Shown here piece after piece: positions 47,061 through 55,956 of a stretch of DNA of 64,000 bases. The translations under genes were made by a program, and so were the position numbers. Source of the DNA: Clostridium sp. C8-1-8 (GTDB lineage Bacteria > Bacillota > Clostridia > Clostridiales > Clostridiaceae); NCBI RefSeq assembly GCF_009928445.1, contig NZ_JAABNO010000026.1, positions 1-64,000 of the forward strand, in the 5' to 3' direction. Numbering within the stretch: position 1 is the stretch's first letter; every line of letters begins with the position of its first letter. The notes under the pieces are model-generated. The model worked only from the letters and a program-made list of their open reading frames with translations, had not been told where the DNA came from and ran no database searches.

Positions 47061-47843
47061 CTAAGGTTTTCTTGCAAGTTGCAAATCTATGGTATCGTAA
47101 ATAGTAATTTTCCCTCCGTAACTATCGATTATATTTTTTATCTTATTAAAAAACACTTTTCTCTTAGTTTCTTCTATTGCTATGTGGTCTGAATATGTGC
47201 CTAGCAGATATATATATTCTTGTGAAGTAAAGGTTCTTGTTCTGTGATATAGTTTGTATTCCACATCAACGAATCCATATTTTTTACTTATGTCTGCTAA
47301 CTCCTTGCACTGCTCCTCGCTATATTCTGGCCTCAAAGTGGAAGCTGACATATATTCTGAATATACCTCTTGAATAGCACTATCCATATCTTCTCTTCCT
47401 TTGTCTTTATACGGGTGATTAGCAAAACGGGCGAATATTCCCCCACTTTTTATCATTTCATATACCTTTTTATAGCCTAGTTCTTCAGGTATCCAGTGAA
47501 AAGCAGTAGCTGAGTAGATCATGTCATATGAGTTTGGTTGGCACTGATAATCTTGAAAAGCAATATTTTTTATACTAAGATTGTTGTAGTTGCTAAATTT
47601 TTGCTTTGTATACTCTGCTAACTTATCTCCAAGTTCTATAGCTGTTAATGAGCAACCTTTCTCAAGGATAGGCAGTGTAGCTTGACCAGTGCCAATCCCT
47701 ACTTCAAGAACTTTACTTGATGGATTGATTTCCTTATATTCCATAATGTCTTCATATAATTCAGAAACATAAGTTGGTCTCCATTTGTCATATTCAGCGT
47801 AAACATTATTAAATGTGGTTTCCAAGCCTTTAAGTATAGCCAT
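47061..47843 (-). CDS. Class I SAM-dependent methyltransferase (paralogue 3)
   Basis: 260 aa from ATG 47843 (GAGGAGG upstream). Motifs VLEVGIGTGQATLPILEKGCSLTAIELG, YDMIYSATAFHWIPEELGYKKVYEMIKSGGIFARF. Nearly collinear with the protein encoded at 44099 (most residues identical by eye); the two copies are separated by the DJ-1 and OPRT genes, so the duplication was followed by rearrangement or insertion. Substrate unknown. Confidence 0.9.
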   Translation of the reverse strand: MAILKGLETTFNNVYAEYDKWRPTYVSELYEDIMEYKEINPSSKVLEVGIGTGQATLPILEKGCSLTAIELGDKLAEYTKQKFSNYNNLSIKNIAFQDYQCQPNSYDMIYSATAFHWIPEELGYKKVYEMIKSGGIFARFANHPYKDKGREDMDSAIQEVYSEYMSASTLRPEYSEEQCKELADISKKYGFVDVEYKLYHRTRTFTSQEYIYLLGTYSDHIAIEETKRKVFFNKIKNIIDSYGGKITIYDTIDLQLARKP

Positions 47844-47970
47844 TAATCTTTGCCTCCTCTTATACAAATCTTAGTTAATTTTAAATAATTAAAAAGTACA
47901 CGCTATATATCCTATGATCAAAATCATTTTGCAATAAAATTCCCCCTATTAATTGAGCCAAAAATTCTAT

Positions 47971-48255
47971 CTATTTTCCTACTTTCATTCCAACTGTAAC
48001 ACCAGTTAATATTCCACCCAATATGAAATATGCAGTAGTTGGAAGGTTAATTACGTATATAGATAATACTCCTATAAAAAACATAACTGCAAATGTAGAT
48101 AAAAAACTAACGGCTGCCAACCATTCTTGTTTTATGTGTAGTCTTAAACTAATTCTACTGTTCATATTATATTTTTCATCAATTTTTAAATAAATAATCT
48201 GACTTATTGTTAAGGCTAATATCATTGGTAATAGCTTGTATAGAAAATCATTCAT
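47971..48255 (-). CDS. Small integral membrane protein, hypothetical
   Basis: 94 aa with about three hydrophobic segments (~5-24, 47-65, 70-90): PMILALTISQIIYLKI, WLAAVSFLSTFAVMFFIGVLSIYVI, YFILGGILTGVTVGMKVGK. A basic stretch lies between helices 1 and 2. GGGGGATGA site. Function unknown. Monocistronic. Confidence 0.65.
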   Translation of the reverse strand: MNDFLYKLLPMILALTISQIIYLKIDEKYNMNSRISLRLHIKQEWLAAVSFLSTFAVMFFIGVLSIYVINLPTTAYFILGGILTGVTVGMKVGK

Positions 48256-48544
48256 AATCTTTCATCCCCCATAGGTAATTTGCGCCTATAAATCAAGTAT
48301 TTTACCTCTCTAAAGGAATACTATTTGAAATTTACTAGCTACAACATCTATATATTACCTAATTATATCATTTTTTCTAAAACCAACAAATCCTTAACTC
48401 TATATTTTATTACATCAGCCTAACAAAGTATTTAATTTTACAATCTATTAATGTAAATAAGCTATTATTATATATAAATGGATTTTATCAGAAATCTATT
48501 TTTTAATTTCTCTGACTTCTGAGGTGCGAATTAGAAATTATAAT

Positions 48545-48803
48545 TTATTATTAAGGCTATGTTAAAGTACTGTGTTGAAATTAAGTGGTCAGTCATCCGA
48601 TGTTTAGATTCGCTTGCGCAAAGAATTAATATGATTTTGTCATATTCCATGGCTAAAACTGTAAACTCACTACGTTCGAACAGTACAGTTTCTTAACGCC
48701 ATTCCATCTGAAAAAATCATTTAATTCTAATTGCTCGCTCATATATCATCTCCTTCATGACCACTTAATTTCAACAATATTATTAAACATAGCTATTATT
48801 AAA
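48545..48803. repeat. Family-B MITE-like element with ~42-bp inverted ends and internal start codon
   Basis: Left end AAGGCTATGTTAAAG...TGTTGAAATTAAGTGGTCA and right end (complement) TAGCTATGTTTAATA...TGTTGAAATTAAGTGGTCA. The interior contains, on the minus strand, GGAGATG then ATG (48742) and a 29-codon reading (MSEQLELNDFFRWNGVKK...) running into a hairpin AAACTGTA/TACAGTTT. Looks like an internally deleted insertion sequence. The remaining spacer 48256-49118 shows no gene. Confidence 0.65.
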
Positions 48804-49118
48804 AGTGATGCAACCAATTGTCTTTCCGAATATATATGTTTGTTTAGATAGATTAAACTCTTCGTTATAGAAAAAGAAAGCATAAAGATCAAAATCCTAA
48901 TGATAGAATCTCTTAATTATATAAAATTAAAGACTTTTGACATAGGAAAGTGTCTTATATAGTTACTTCAATGCCTTGAGGAACATAAAGTATATATTGT
49001 ATAATAAGGCTCTAATTCTAATATTTACAATTAAATCCACAAAGTAGTACAATATAAATTATCAAACCAATGGAGCGGCTTATATAAAGCCATATTAAAA
49101 TTATTCATCTTAATTATT

Positions 49119-49478
49119 GTGATAAGTTGTTTTATTTTAACAGGCTGTACTAAGAGTAGCCCTAAATATAATCACGGTAATTCAACCTTTACTAAAGACG
49201 GTTCTTCTGAAATAAGTAAAGGTAATAATAGCTTTGATTTTGAGGTAGATAAAAGTTTTAAGACAGTAAAACTCAAATTAGATATTAAAACTGATGAAGG
49301 GAATCTGGAATGGGAAGCAAAAGATCCTACTGGAAAAATAGTTTGGAACGGAAATTTGAAGGAAAAATCTTCATTTGCTGAAACAAAAGATTTTGCACCA
49401 GTAGAAGGTAAATGGAGTCTAACAATTAAAACTGAAAAAGCAAGTGGTTATTACGACATTGTATGGTCAAATAAGTAA
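49119..49478 (+). CDS. Lipoprotein, small, start codon uncertain
   Basis: The coding frame extends back to ~49080 (KAILKLFILIIVISCFILTGC): a perfect lipoprotein signal with lipobox LTGC, yet no ATG/GTG/TTG exists before GTG 49119, which would leave only nine residues before the Cys. The GGAG at 49072 sits properly before a TAT AAA GCC stretch, so the original start codon may be mutated. The mature part (DEGNLEWEAKDPTGKIVWNGNL... KWSLTIKTEKASGYYDIVWSNK) is a small beta-sandwich like other secreted single-domain lipoproteins. Either expressed poorly from GTG or a recent pseudogene. Confidence 0.6.
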   Translation: MISCFILTGCTKSSPKYNHGNSTFTKDGSSEISKGNNSFDFEVDKSFKTVKLKLDIKTDEGNLEWEAKDPTGKIVWNGNLKEKSSFAETKDFAPVEGKWSLTIKTEKASGYYDIVWSNK

Positions 49479-49516
49479 AAGTAATATGAAAAGTTTAGGT
49501 TTTGTTAAAGTCCCCC

Positions 49517-49597
49517 GTTAAAGTTAAGTTGTCAATCATGATACTTGGATGACTGACGACTTAATTTCAACACTATTATTTATTAAAGCTATTATTT
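49517..49597. repeat. Family-B element, short copy
   Basis: TTAAGTTGTCAATCATG and GATGACTGACGACTTAATTT pair as a near-complete hairpin of the two element ends, with TTTCAACACTATTATT and AAGCTATTATT behind, as in the 48.5-kb copy. It lies directly in the 5' leader of the Nudix gene. Confidence 0.6.
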
Positions 49598-49613
49598 AAA
49601 GGAGGGACCTTGA

Positions 49614-50216
49614 ATGTTTGAATTAAATGTATTGAATGCTTTTAAAACTGTGGGCTCATTTATTTTTTATCAAGATACACTAGTATTCATGATTGGGCCA
49701 GACAACACAGGTAAGAGATTAGGCATAATGCGGCTAGGTGGTCATATAGAAAAGGATGAAAGCTTGCTACAGGCCTTAGAAAGAGAAATTAAAGAAGAAG
49801 GGGCAGTTGAAGTAAGTTTGTTTAATGCTCAAAATACATTTTATAAAGCAAATTGGGCAGATACCAATTACTGCAACATATCAAATAAATTACAATGGGA
49901 TATTAAGCCCTTAATTATAACTGGAGATAACTCTCGTTCAACCGCTGTTTTTCTATCATATACTGAAGAAGAGCCAAAGCCATCATCAGAAGCTCATGGA
50001 TTGATCTTTCTTAAAGAAGAAGACATAAGATATATTTGTACAAGAAAGCTTCATTTAATAGATTTTCTAAACAGTGGCGGGAAACTTATTCAGCAGAAAG
50101 AGCTAGACCTTAATATGGAAATGTATGCAGGTGTTCACCTTTCATTTTTAAATAAACTTATGGAAGATGATAATAGTTTTATTCATAGCTATTTTACTAG
50201 GAGTTTACAAAAGTAA
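49614..50216 (+). CDS. Nudix hydrolase
   Basis: 200 aa. The complete Nudix box GGHIEKDESLLQALEREIKEEG (G-x5-E-x7-REUxEExGU) lies at ~42-63, followed by a ~130-residue C-terminal part. Hydrolyses a nucleoside-diphosphate-linked compound; substrate unknown. GGAGGG site 8 nt before ATG, only ~15 bp after a family-B repeat, which may have brought or replaced the promoter. Confidence 0.9.
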   Translation: MFELNVLNAFKTVGSFIFYQDTLVFMIGPDNTGKRLGIMRLGGHIEKDESLLQALEREIKEEGAVEVSLFNAQNTFYKANWADTNYCNISNKLQWDIKPLIITGDNSRSTAVFLSYTEEEPKPSSEAHGLIFLKEEDIRYICTRKLHLIDFLNSGGKLIQQKELDLNMEMYAGVHLSFLNKLMEDDNSFIHSYFTRSLQK

Positions 50217-50280
50217 GCTACTTTGCCCTACTCTGTAATTTAAGTTATATTGTTCGTAAAATGTACCTTACTTTACTGAT

Positions 50281-50365
50281 TGTCATAAAAAAAGCTCCAC
50301 CCACATTTTTTGAATACATTCATATATACTGTTTTAATTGATATAACTGCTCCTTTAATCTTCAT
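50281..50365 (-). repeat. Family-E remnant, copy 2
   Basis: Minus-strand reading MKIKGAVISIKTVYMNVFKK then CGWSFFYDNQ-stop. Matches the degenerate copy at 43908-43972. No ribosome site, so probably a fossil rather than a peptide gene. The rest of 50217-50531 shows nothing else. Confidence 0.4.
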
Positions 50366-50531
50366 ATTGAATCATAATCATTTTGATTTTCACAACTTTC
50401 TTATCATTCTCAAATAGCTATATCCATTTAAATCAATACCTAACTGCTGATATATATGGTTATAACTTCATTAATTTGACAAGAGTATTTATTTATAGAA
50501 AAAAATAATCATACGATAGGAGATTAAAGTA

Positions 50532-51362
50532 ATGATAATAGATGGTCATGCTCATGCTGCTGGAGACTTTTGCAGAGCTCTTGATATTATAAAAATCCTA
50601 AATGAAAATAATGTAGATTATGTAGTGTTAGCTGGTACTCCTCAAATTAACAGTGAAAAAAATCAGGATTTGTCCTTTTTCTCTAAATTTGCTGAGAAGC
50701 ATCCTGAAGGTCTAATATATTTTACCAATATCATTGTAAAGCAAGTTAACTCTTTAAATAGAACCTCTAAGAATATAGAGCTTGGAAATGAATATGTCTA
50801 TAACTTGGTTAAACAGTATCCTGATAGAATAATTCAGTTTTACTGGATTGATCCAGCTGAAAAAAACATATTAGCAAAACTTGATGAAAAATATAAACTG
50901 TATAATTTTAAAGGTATAAAGCTACACCAGTGTATTAATAAGTTTAATTTGAAAGAAAGTTATATGCATGAAATAGCCCAGTGGGCTGGTATAAAAGGCC
51001 TTCCTATATTTATTCACCTTACTTCAAAAAAAGATATTGTGGATATGGTTCAATTGATTAGCCATCATAAAAACACAAACTTTATTATAGGTCATTTGAT
51101 TGGTTTAGAAGTTTTTATAGAATCTAATGTAGTGTTTCCAAATGTATTTTTTGATATATCCTGTCCCCAACTAGTTCCTAAAACTAAGATTTTATCTTGT
51201 ATAAGAAAGTTTGGTGCAGAAAAAGTAATTATGGGATCAGATACTCCCTATGGTAAAAACAATCTTAGTAGTGTAATTTCTAATGTTCAAAATCTATCCA
51301 TAACAAGCCATGAAAAGGACTTAATTTTAGGTGATAATATGAGAGATTTATTAAAATTATAG
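50532..51362 (+). CDS. Amidohydrolase-family metal hydrolase
   Basis: 276 aa TIM-barrel protein of the amidohydrolase_2/TatD-like kind. Metal ligands seen in order: HxH in DGHAHA (residues 5-7), a lysine after strand 4 region (GIKLHQ), His in PIFIHLTS, His in FIIGHL, and Asp in MGSDTPYGK. Likely cleaves an amide, lactone or decarboxylates an aromatic acid; substrate not predictable. GGAG site. Single gene. Confidence 0.88.
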   Translation: MIIDGHAHAAGDFCRALDIIKILNENNVDYVVLAGTPQINSEKNQDLSFFSKFAEKHPEGLIYFTNIIVKQVNSLNRTSKNIELGNEYVYNLVKQYPDRIIQFYWIDPAEKNILAKLDEKYKLYNFKGIKLHQCINKFNLKESYMHEIAQWAGIKGLPIFIHLTSKKDIVDMVQLISHHKNTNFIIGHLIGLEVFIESNVVFPNVFFDISCPQLVPKTKILSCIRKFGAEKVIMGSDTPYGKNNLSSVISNVQNLSITSHEKDLILGDNMRDLLKL

Positions 51363-51586
51363 TCATCAAAAAGTATTTTTACTGAGGATTTCATCTATAG
51401 CCCACAAAATAATATTTATGATTAAGTATATATAAAATCAGTGAATACATATTTTTAGAAGGATTACTCCTTAAGCTAAATAGCGAACTTCCTCAGTATC
51501 ATATTGACGCTTTATATTATACTTTTACTTACAAATTGATGTAATCGCTCTGCTTTAAAGCCTAATTTTTCGTATTAAAACCTCTT

Positions 51587-52126
51587 TTATTGTGATATAT
51601 GAAGTATTTCATAGACTGTTCCTTCTTCTAATCCTTTACTGCTCAAGGTATCTACAAAGTAAAATATACTATATTTCCATTTATCAGGATTATAAATAAC
51701 TATATACTCTGCATTTTTAATTTTTATAACTTCCTCTTCTACTTTATCTTTAAAATTATCAAGACTTTGCTGCTGTTTTATTTCTCTTGTTATTTCCAAT
51801 AGATATTTGCTATCTTTAATTTTAGAGGTGGTGGTATCAATCAATGGTATTCCTACATTTACTTTTTGCCAGCCAAAAGAAGTTATTATATTGTCATAGA
51901 ACCCCTTAAATAAGAACTTATTTAGTCCATTACTATCTTTCCAAAGATATAAAGGACTGTAGCTGTTTTGTAAATTGTTATTCTTTCCTCTTTCGGTTAT
52001 TAGGTACAACTTAAATTTCAAGTCTTCAAATCCATCTGTTTTATGTCCGTTGTTTTTAACTCTATCCCTTACTATATTCATATCATAATCACTAGGTAAT
52101 ATTATTTTATATTGTGTTGCTATCAT
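51587..52126 (-). CDS. DUF4865 family protein
   Basis: 179 aa. MIATQYKIILPSDYDMNIVRDRVKNNGHKTDGFEDLKFKLYLITERG...SYSPLYLWKDSNGLNKFLF is the family I recall as DUF4865, often divergent from a LysR regulator as here. Role unknown (probably small-molecule binding, dimeric alpha-beta barrel-like). GGGAGGA site. Divergently transcribed from the LysR gene with a 305-bp shared spacer carrying a palindrome. Confidence 0.82.
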   Translation of the reverse strand: MIATQYKIILPSDYDMNIVRDRVKNNGHKTDGFEDLKFKLYLITERGKNNNLQNSYSPLYLWKDSNGLNKFLFKGFYDNIITSFGWQKVNVGIPLIDTTTSKIKDSKYLLEITREIKQQQSLDNFKDKVEEEVIKIKNAEYIVIYNPDKWKYSIFYFVDTLSSKGLEEGTVYEILHISQ

Positions 52127-52377
52127 TTCTTTTATCCTCCCTTTATTTTTACTAGCTCTATAAAGGTCTGAAATCTATAAAGACTGCAATTTTCATTAAA
52201 GTATTAGTTTATGAATGTGAAAAATTACTAGAAGCTATAATTTTTAAACGTGCTTGAATTTGTTTTCCTTGTACAATCTCTTTATAAAGCTCTATCCTTG
52301 TCACATGAAATATTTTTTACACTTTAAGTTTAACTCTCCATATCTAAATTGTATAATACTTATAAATAATCTTTAAT

Positions 52378-52392
52378 ATCACTAATAGTGAT
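52378..52392. promoter_or_regulatory. Putative LysR operator
   Basis: ATCACTA-A-TAGTGAT, a perfect 7-bp-arm palindrome of the T-N11-A type expected for LysR regulators, ~40 bp ahead of the LysR start in the divergent spacer. A TATAAT at 52352-52357 lies just upstream. The rest of 52127-52431 has no gene. Confidence 0.55.
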
Positions 52393-52431
52393 GGCAAGAA
52401 TAATTTAGCTTTAATGAAAGGTTTCTATACT

Positions 52432-53286
52432 ATGGAAATTAATGATTTAAAAATATTCCAAACTGTTGCATATGAAAAATCTATATCAAAGGCCGCTTTA
52501 AAGCTTGGCTATGCGCAGTCAAATATAACCATGAGAATTAAGCATCTTGAAAATAGGCTTAATACAACCTTATTCATAAGAAACAATAAAGGTACAATTA
52601 TTACCCCTAGCGGAGAAAGATTGCTTAAATATGCAGATAAAATTCTTCAGTTATTTGATGAGCTTGATGCTGAGTTTGTTACTGATAAACATCCTAACAC
52701 TATTAAAATAGGCGCTACCCAGACTATTTCTGCAGCTATTTTACCTAAGTTATTTTCACTATTTTACGAGAAAAATCCTGAAGTATCTTTAGTATTAAAA
52801 ACAGAAAAGCAAAAAACTCTGCTAGATATGGTTCTAGAAGATGAGCTAGATGGAGCTTTTATATCTGGTGAGTTTTCCTCTTCAAAAATTAAAGAGGTCT
52901 TTACTTTTAAGGAAGAGCTTGCATTAGTAGCTTCTAAAGAAATTGATGATATTAATAAGTTAACTTGTCCAGTAATAGTAGCCTCTGATATTAATTGCCC
53001 TTATCGTAGGCTACTGCAAAAATGGTTAATTGGTAAGAATTCTAAAGCTGCTGTCCTTGAATTTGACTCATTAGAATCTATTATTCGTGGTATTGGTGAA
53101 GGTTTAGGAATATCCCTGTTGCCTAAAAGTATTTTACCTAAGGATAATAAGTTTTTTATTTACCACTTAGAAGATGATTTTAGAGAGCTGGAAGTTAAGT
53201 TTGTAGTTAATAATGGCTTAAAGATAAATAGTTTAGTTAAAAGCTTTATTGATATTTCAAATGATTATATCGCCAATTCACACTGA
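52432..53286 (+). CDS. LysR-family transcriptional regulator
   Basis: 284 aa from ATG 52432, which gives the usual LysR N-terminus (MEINDLKIFQTVAYEKSISKAALKLGYAQSNITMRIKHLENRLNTTLFIRNNKGTIITPSGERLL). The effector-binding domain follows from ~90 (TIKIGATQTISAAILPKLFSLFYEKNPEVSL). AAAGG lies 10 nt before. It probably controls the divergent DUF4865 gene and itself. Terminator at 53445. Confidence 0.9.
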   Translation: MEINDLKIFQTVAYEKSISKAALKLGYAQSNITMRIKHLENRLNTTLFIRNNKGTIITPSGERLLKYADKILQLFDELDAEFVTDKHPNTIKIGATQTISAAILPKLFSLFYEKNPEVSLVLKTEKQKTLLDMVLEDELDGAFISGEFSSSKIKEVFTFKEELALVASKEIDDINKLTCPVIVASDINCPYRRLLQKWLIGKNSKAAVLEFDSLESIIRGIGEGLGISLLPKSILPKDNKFFIYHLEDDFRELEVKFVVNNGLKINSLVKSFIDISNDYIANSH

Positions 53287-53444
53287 TTAGTTTTCGTTAG
53301 GTGGAAATTTTTATTTTTCTTTAGGTCTGTTTAAAAGTGAGCTGGCTAAGTGCAACCTCATCATTATACAAATAGATAATAATGATGTGAAATACAGGAT
53401 TTCATACAAATAATGTGTATGCTCCTCAGAGTAAACTACTAAAT

Positions 53445-53484
53445 AAAGATGTACTCTAAAAATATAGGGTACATCTTTATTTAC
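53445..53484 (+). terminator. Terminator downstream of LysR
   Basis: AAAGATGTAC (53445-53454) and GTACATCTTT (53469-53478), then TATTT. Perfect 10-bp arms; the GATGTAC ends also resemble family-C repeat ends. Confidence 0.7.
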
Positions 53485-53581
53485 TAAATGCCTTATATAA
53501 TTTTCATGATTTTCTAGCGATTGTTTATTAGATTTTCTTCTGCTTAATATCCTACTTTCTGTTTAATCCTTCACTTTCTGT

Positions 53582-55303
53582 CTATTCTATCTTGATATGA
53601 TCCTTGGATTTGGGACTAACTCTCCGTCCCCCTGCCCAACTTTTATCACTAAATAATGCAAAAAGTATGCCTGGTAAAAGAATTATAGAGCTAATTTTAA
53701 ATGTGAAACTAAAGGCTTTAACAGCATAAGTCAAGAAGGTATCTTGAATATTATACTCTATTTTTTTTATTTCCTTCTTTTGAGTTTCTTTCTTTTGATC
53801 ATCTTTCTTTTGATATTCTTTATTTTGAGCTTCAATACTTTCTTTGACTTTATTTTCAGACATGCTTTTAGAAGATGCTACCGCAGCAGTTTCTTTTTTA
53901 TCATTTGAGTTTAATATTTGTGAAAGATTAACACTTTTATCACTGCCTGCTTTGATAGAATTAATAAGCTTCAGCTTAGTTTCATTATCAAATACAGTGT
54001 CATTCTGTATTGTTTGAGCAACAGAATTTTTAGCATCACATATTTGGGTAGTCATATTCGATGTAAATATAGTTAAAAACAAGGCAACTCCAAGTACAGT
54101 TCCAAGTGTTCTTGTCATGTTATTTATTCCGGAAGCTATTCCTATTTTATCTACAGGAACATTGGCCATTATAGAACCTATTAATGTTGCCATACTTAAA
54201 CCAGTACCAGAACCAGCAACAATTAATCTTAGAATAATATCTAGATTTGAAGAATTTTGAGTAAGAGAACTGTTTAAGTAGCATGAGGCACAAAGTAATA
54301 AAATACCCAATGCACTAATTATCCTACTGCCGCATTTCCTTATGAGAATAGGAGCCAATAAGGAAAAACACATTGAAGTTAAGGACATAGTTGAAATAAT
54401 AAGCCCTGCTGACAGTTGACTTAACCCTTTAATCTGAATTAAGAAAAAAGATAGCAAATAGGTACCAGACATCATGCCAAGTCCTAATAAGAATAGAGTA
54501 ATAGAGCCGTTTGTAAATGGTAAGGATTTAAATAGACTAAGTGGAACCATTGGTTCTTTAACTTTTAATTCAATAATAACAAATAATACAAGTGTTATAA
54601 CTGAAACCGCAAAAAAGGAAAGGATAAAGCTTGAAGTCCAGCCTTTTTCATTAGCCTTCATTAATGCAAAAGTTAAGGAAAACATGGCAATTGACATTGT
54701 TATAATTCCCCCAAAGTCTATACTTTTACTTGCAGTTGGGTCATAAGATTCCTTTATGAATTTCATGGTTAATAAGATACATACACAACCTATAGGTATG
54801 TTGATAAAGAAAATACTTCTCCAACTAAAAAACTGAGTTACTATACCACCAATGGATGGTCCACTGGCAGCAGCAAGACCAGAAAAAGCTCCCCAAAGAG
54901 CCATAATAGTTCTTCTCTTCTCTGGTGGAAATATTTCAGCTGAAAGAGGCATTGCAATAGTCACAACAAAAGCTGCGGCAAATCCTTGGATTGTTCTAAA
55001 TAATATAAGGGCTTGAAGAGAATTTGAAACACCACATAGCAGTGAAGATATGGTAAATAAAATCACTCCTCCAACAAACAATTTTTTTCTGCCAAATTGA
55101 TCTGCCAACCTTGAAGCAGTCACTAAGATAACTGCCGTAGCTAGATTATAGGCATTTACCACCCAAGAAATATGATCCATAGTAGTATTAAAGTATTGGG
55201 TCATTTTAGGCAATGTGATATTTACCACCGTCGTATCTAATAGCGCCATAAAAAATCCTAAAATAATGGCTATGAAAGAAATTAGTTGATGCTTTTTGTT
55301 CAT
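53582..55303 (-). CDS. MFS drug exporter, DHA2 (EmrB/QacA) family, 14-TM
   Basis: 573 aa proton-coupled multidrug exporter. MALLDTTVVNITLPKM (motif D1), WVVNAYNLATAVILVTASRLADQFGRKKLF (motif A) and GSGTGLSMATLIGSIMANVPVDKIGIASGINNMTRTLG (motif C-like) are typical. About 14 helices. Between the last two is a long charged loop rich in KK/KE/QKK repeats (~residues 460-515). The C-terminal GGRRVSPKSK residues derive from an inserted REP-like palindrome, so the native tail was altered. Its promoter carries a half of the PadR operator; the PadR gene lies 112 bp upstream. Confidence 0.9.
   Translation of the reverse strand: MNKKHQLISFIAIILGFFMALLDTTVVNITLPKMTQYFNTTMDHISWVVNAYNLATAVILVTASRLADQFGRKKLFVGGVILFTISSLLCGVSNSLQALILFRTIQGFAAAFVVTIAMPLSAEIFPPEKRRTIMALWGAFSGLAAASGPSIGGIVTQFFSWRSIFFINIPIGCVCILLTMKFIKESYDPTASKSIDFGGIITMSIAMFSLTFALMKANEKGWTSSFILSFFAVSVITLVLFVIIELKVKEPMVPLSLFKSLPFTNGSITLFLLGLGMMSGTYLLSFFLIQIKGLSQLSAGLIISTMSLTSMCFSLLAPILIRKCGSRIISALGILLLCASCYLNSSLTQNSSNLDIILRLIVAGSGTGLSMATLIGSIMANVPVDKIGIASGINNMTRTLGTVLGVALFLTIFTSNMTTQICDAKNSVAQTIQNDTVFDNETKLKLINSIKAGSDKSVNLSQILNSNDKKETAAVASSKSMSENKVKESIEAQNKEYQKKDDQKKETQKKEIKKIEYNIQDTFLTYAVKAFSFTFKISSIILLPGILFALFSDKSWAGGRRVSPKSKDHIKIE
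53612..53637 (-). repeat. REP-like (family D) palindrome inside the MFS gene 3' end
   Basis: GGGCAGGGGGACGGAGAGTT then AGTCCC on the minus strand, read in frame as AGGRRVSP. Confidence 0.75.
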
Positions 55304-55341
55304 AAGACAAACCTCCTAAATAATATATTAATATAATATAA

Positions 55342-55364
55342 AGTACTATAAAGTATAGTAGTAT
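55342..55364. promoter_or_regulatory. Putative PadR operator at the MFS promoter
   Basis: Imperfect dyad (minus strand ATACTACTATACTTTATAGT, then ACT) sharing the ATACTACTATA half-site with the big palindrome at the PadR gene. About 40 bp ahead of the MFS start. Confidence 0.6.
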
Positions 55365-55414
55365 GGTGAAAAAAATGCCTCCTAATATTATGATTTATTA
55401 GAGACATTAAGATA

Positions 55415-55942
55415 TTAATTATAGTAGTCAAAAACTTTTTCAGACCATTTTTCCAAAACGTTATAAACTTCGTTATATAAATCTAATATAAGAAATTCAG
55501 AACCAGATCTTTCCTTGTGCTGTTTCTCATGATTATAAACTGATTCCACAAAAGCCCTACGTTCTTGTGCCTTCTCTTTGAAATTACTAAGATATTCTTT
55601 TCTTTTTTCTTCTGGTAAATTTTCTATGTTAACCAAGAAGGCATTAAATTCTAAATAAATATTTCCTATATTCTTTGAACCTTCTTCCATTAGTTCATTG
55701 AAATATAAATTTCCTTTTTCGTTCAGTGAATATAGTGTTTTTTCAGGCATTTCGCCTTCCTTAACTATTCTTGAATTTAGATATCCACTATCACATAGTT
55801 TAATTATATTTTTATAAATTGACGGGGTACTTATTTTCAGCCACTTATTAAGATTCCAGACTTCAAACTCTTTAACCATTTCATAGGCACTTTTCTCTTT
55901 GTTTTTCAAATAGCCAAGTATTATTAAATTTATTGAAGACAA
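55415..55942 (-). CDS. PadR-family transcriptional regulator
   Basis: 175 aa from TTG 55942 with GGTGG 8 nt upstream, giving the usual N-terminus MSSINLIILGYLKNKEKSAYEMVKEFE. The ATG at 55957 lies inside the operator and would leave ~11 nt of leader. PadR winged helix ~1-85 (STPSIYKNIIKLCDSGYLNSRIV... YSLNEKGNLYF) and a C-terminal helical dimer domain. Likely represses itself and the MFS exporter gene 112 bp downstream, a classic PadR/exporter pair. Confidence 0.88.
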   Translation of the reverse strand: MSSINLIILGYLKNKEKSAYEMVKEFEVWNLNKWLKISTPSIYKNIIKLCDSGYLNSRIVKEGEMPEKTLYSLNEKGNLYFNELMEEGSKNIGNIYLEFNAFLVNIENLPEEKRKEYLSNFKEKAQERRAFVESVYNHEKQHKERSGSEFLILDLYNEVYNVLEKWSEKVFDYYN

Positions 55943-55956
55943 TTTAATCACCACCA

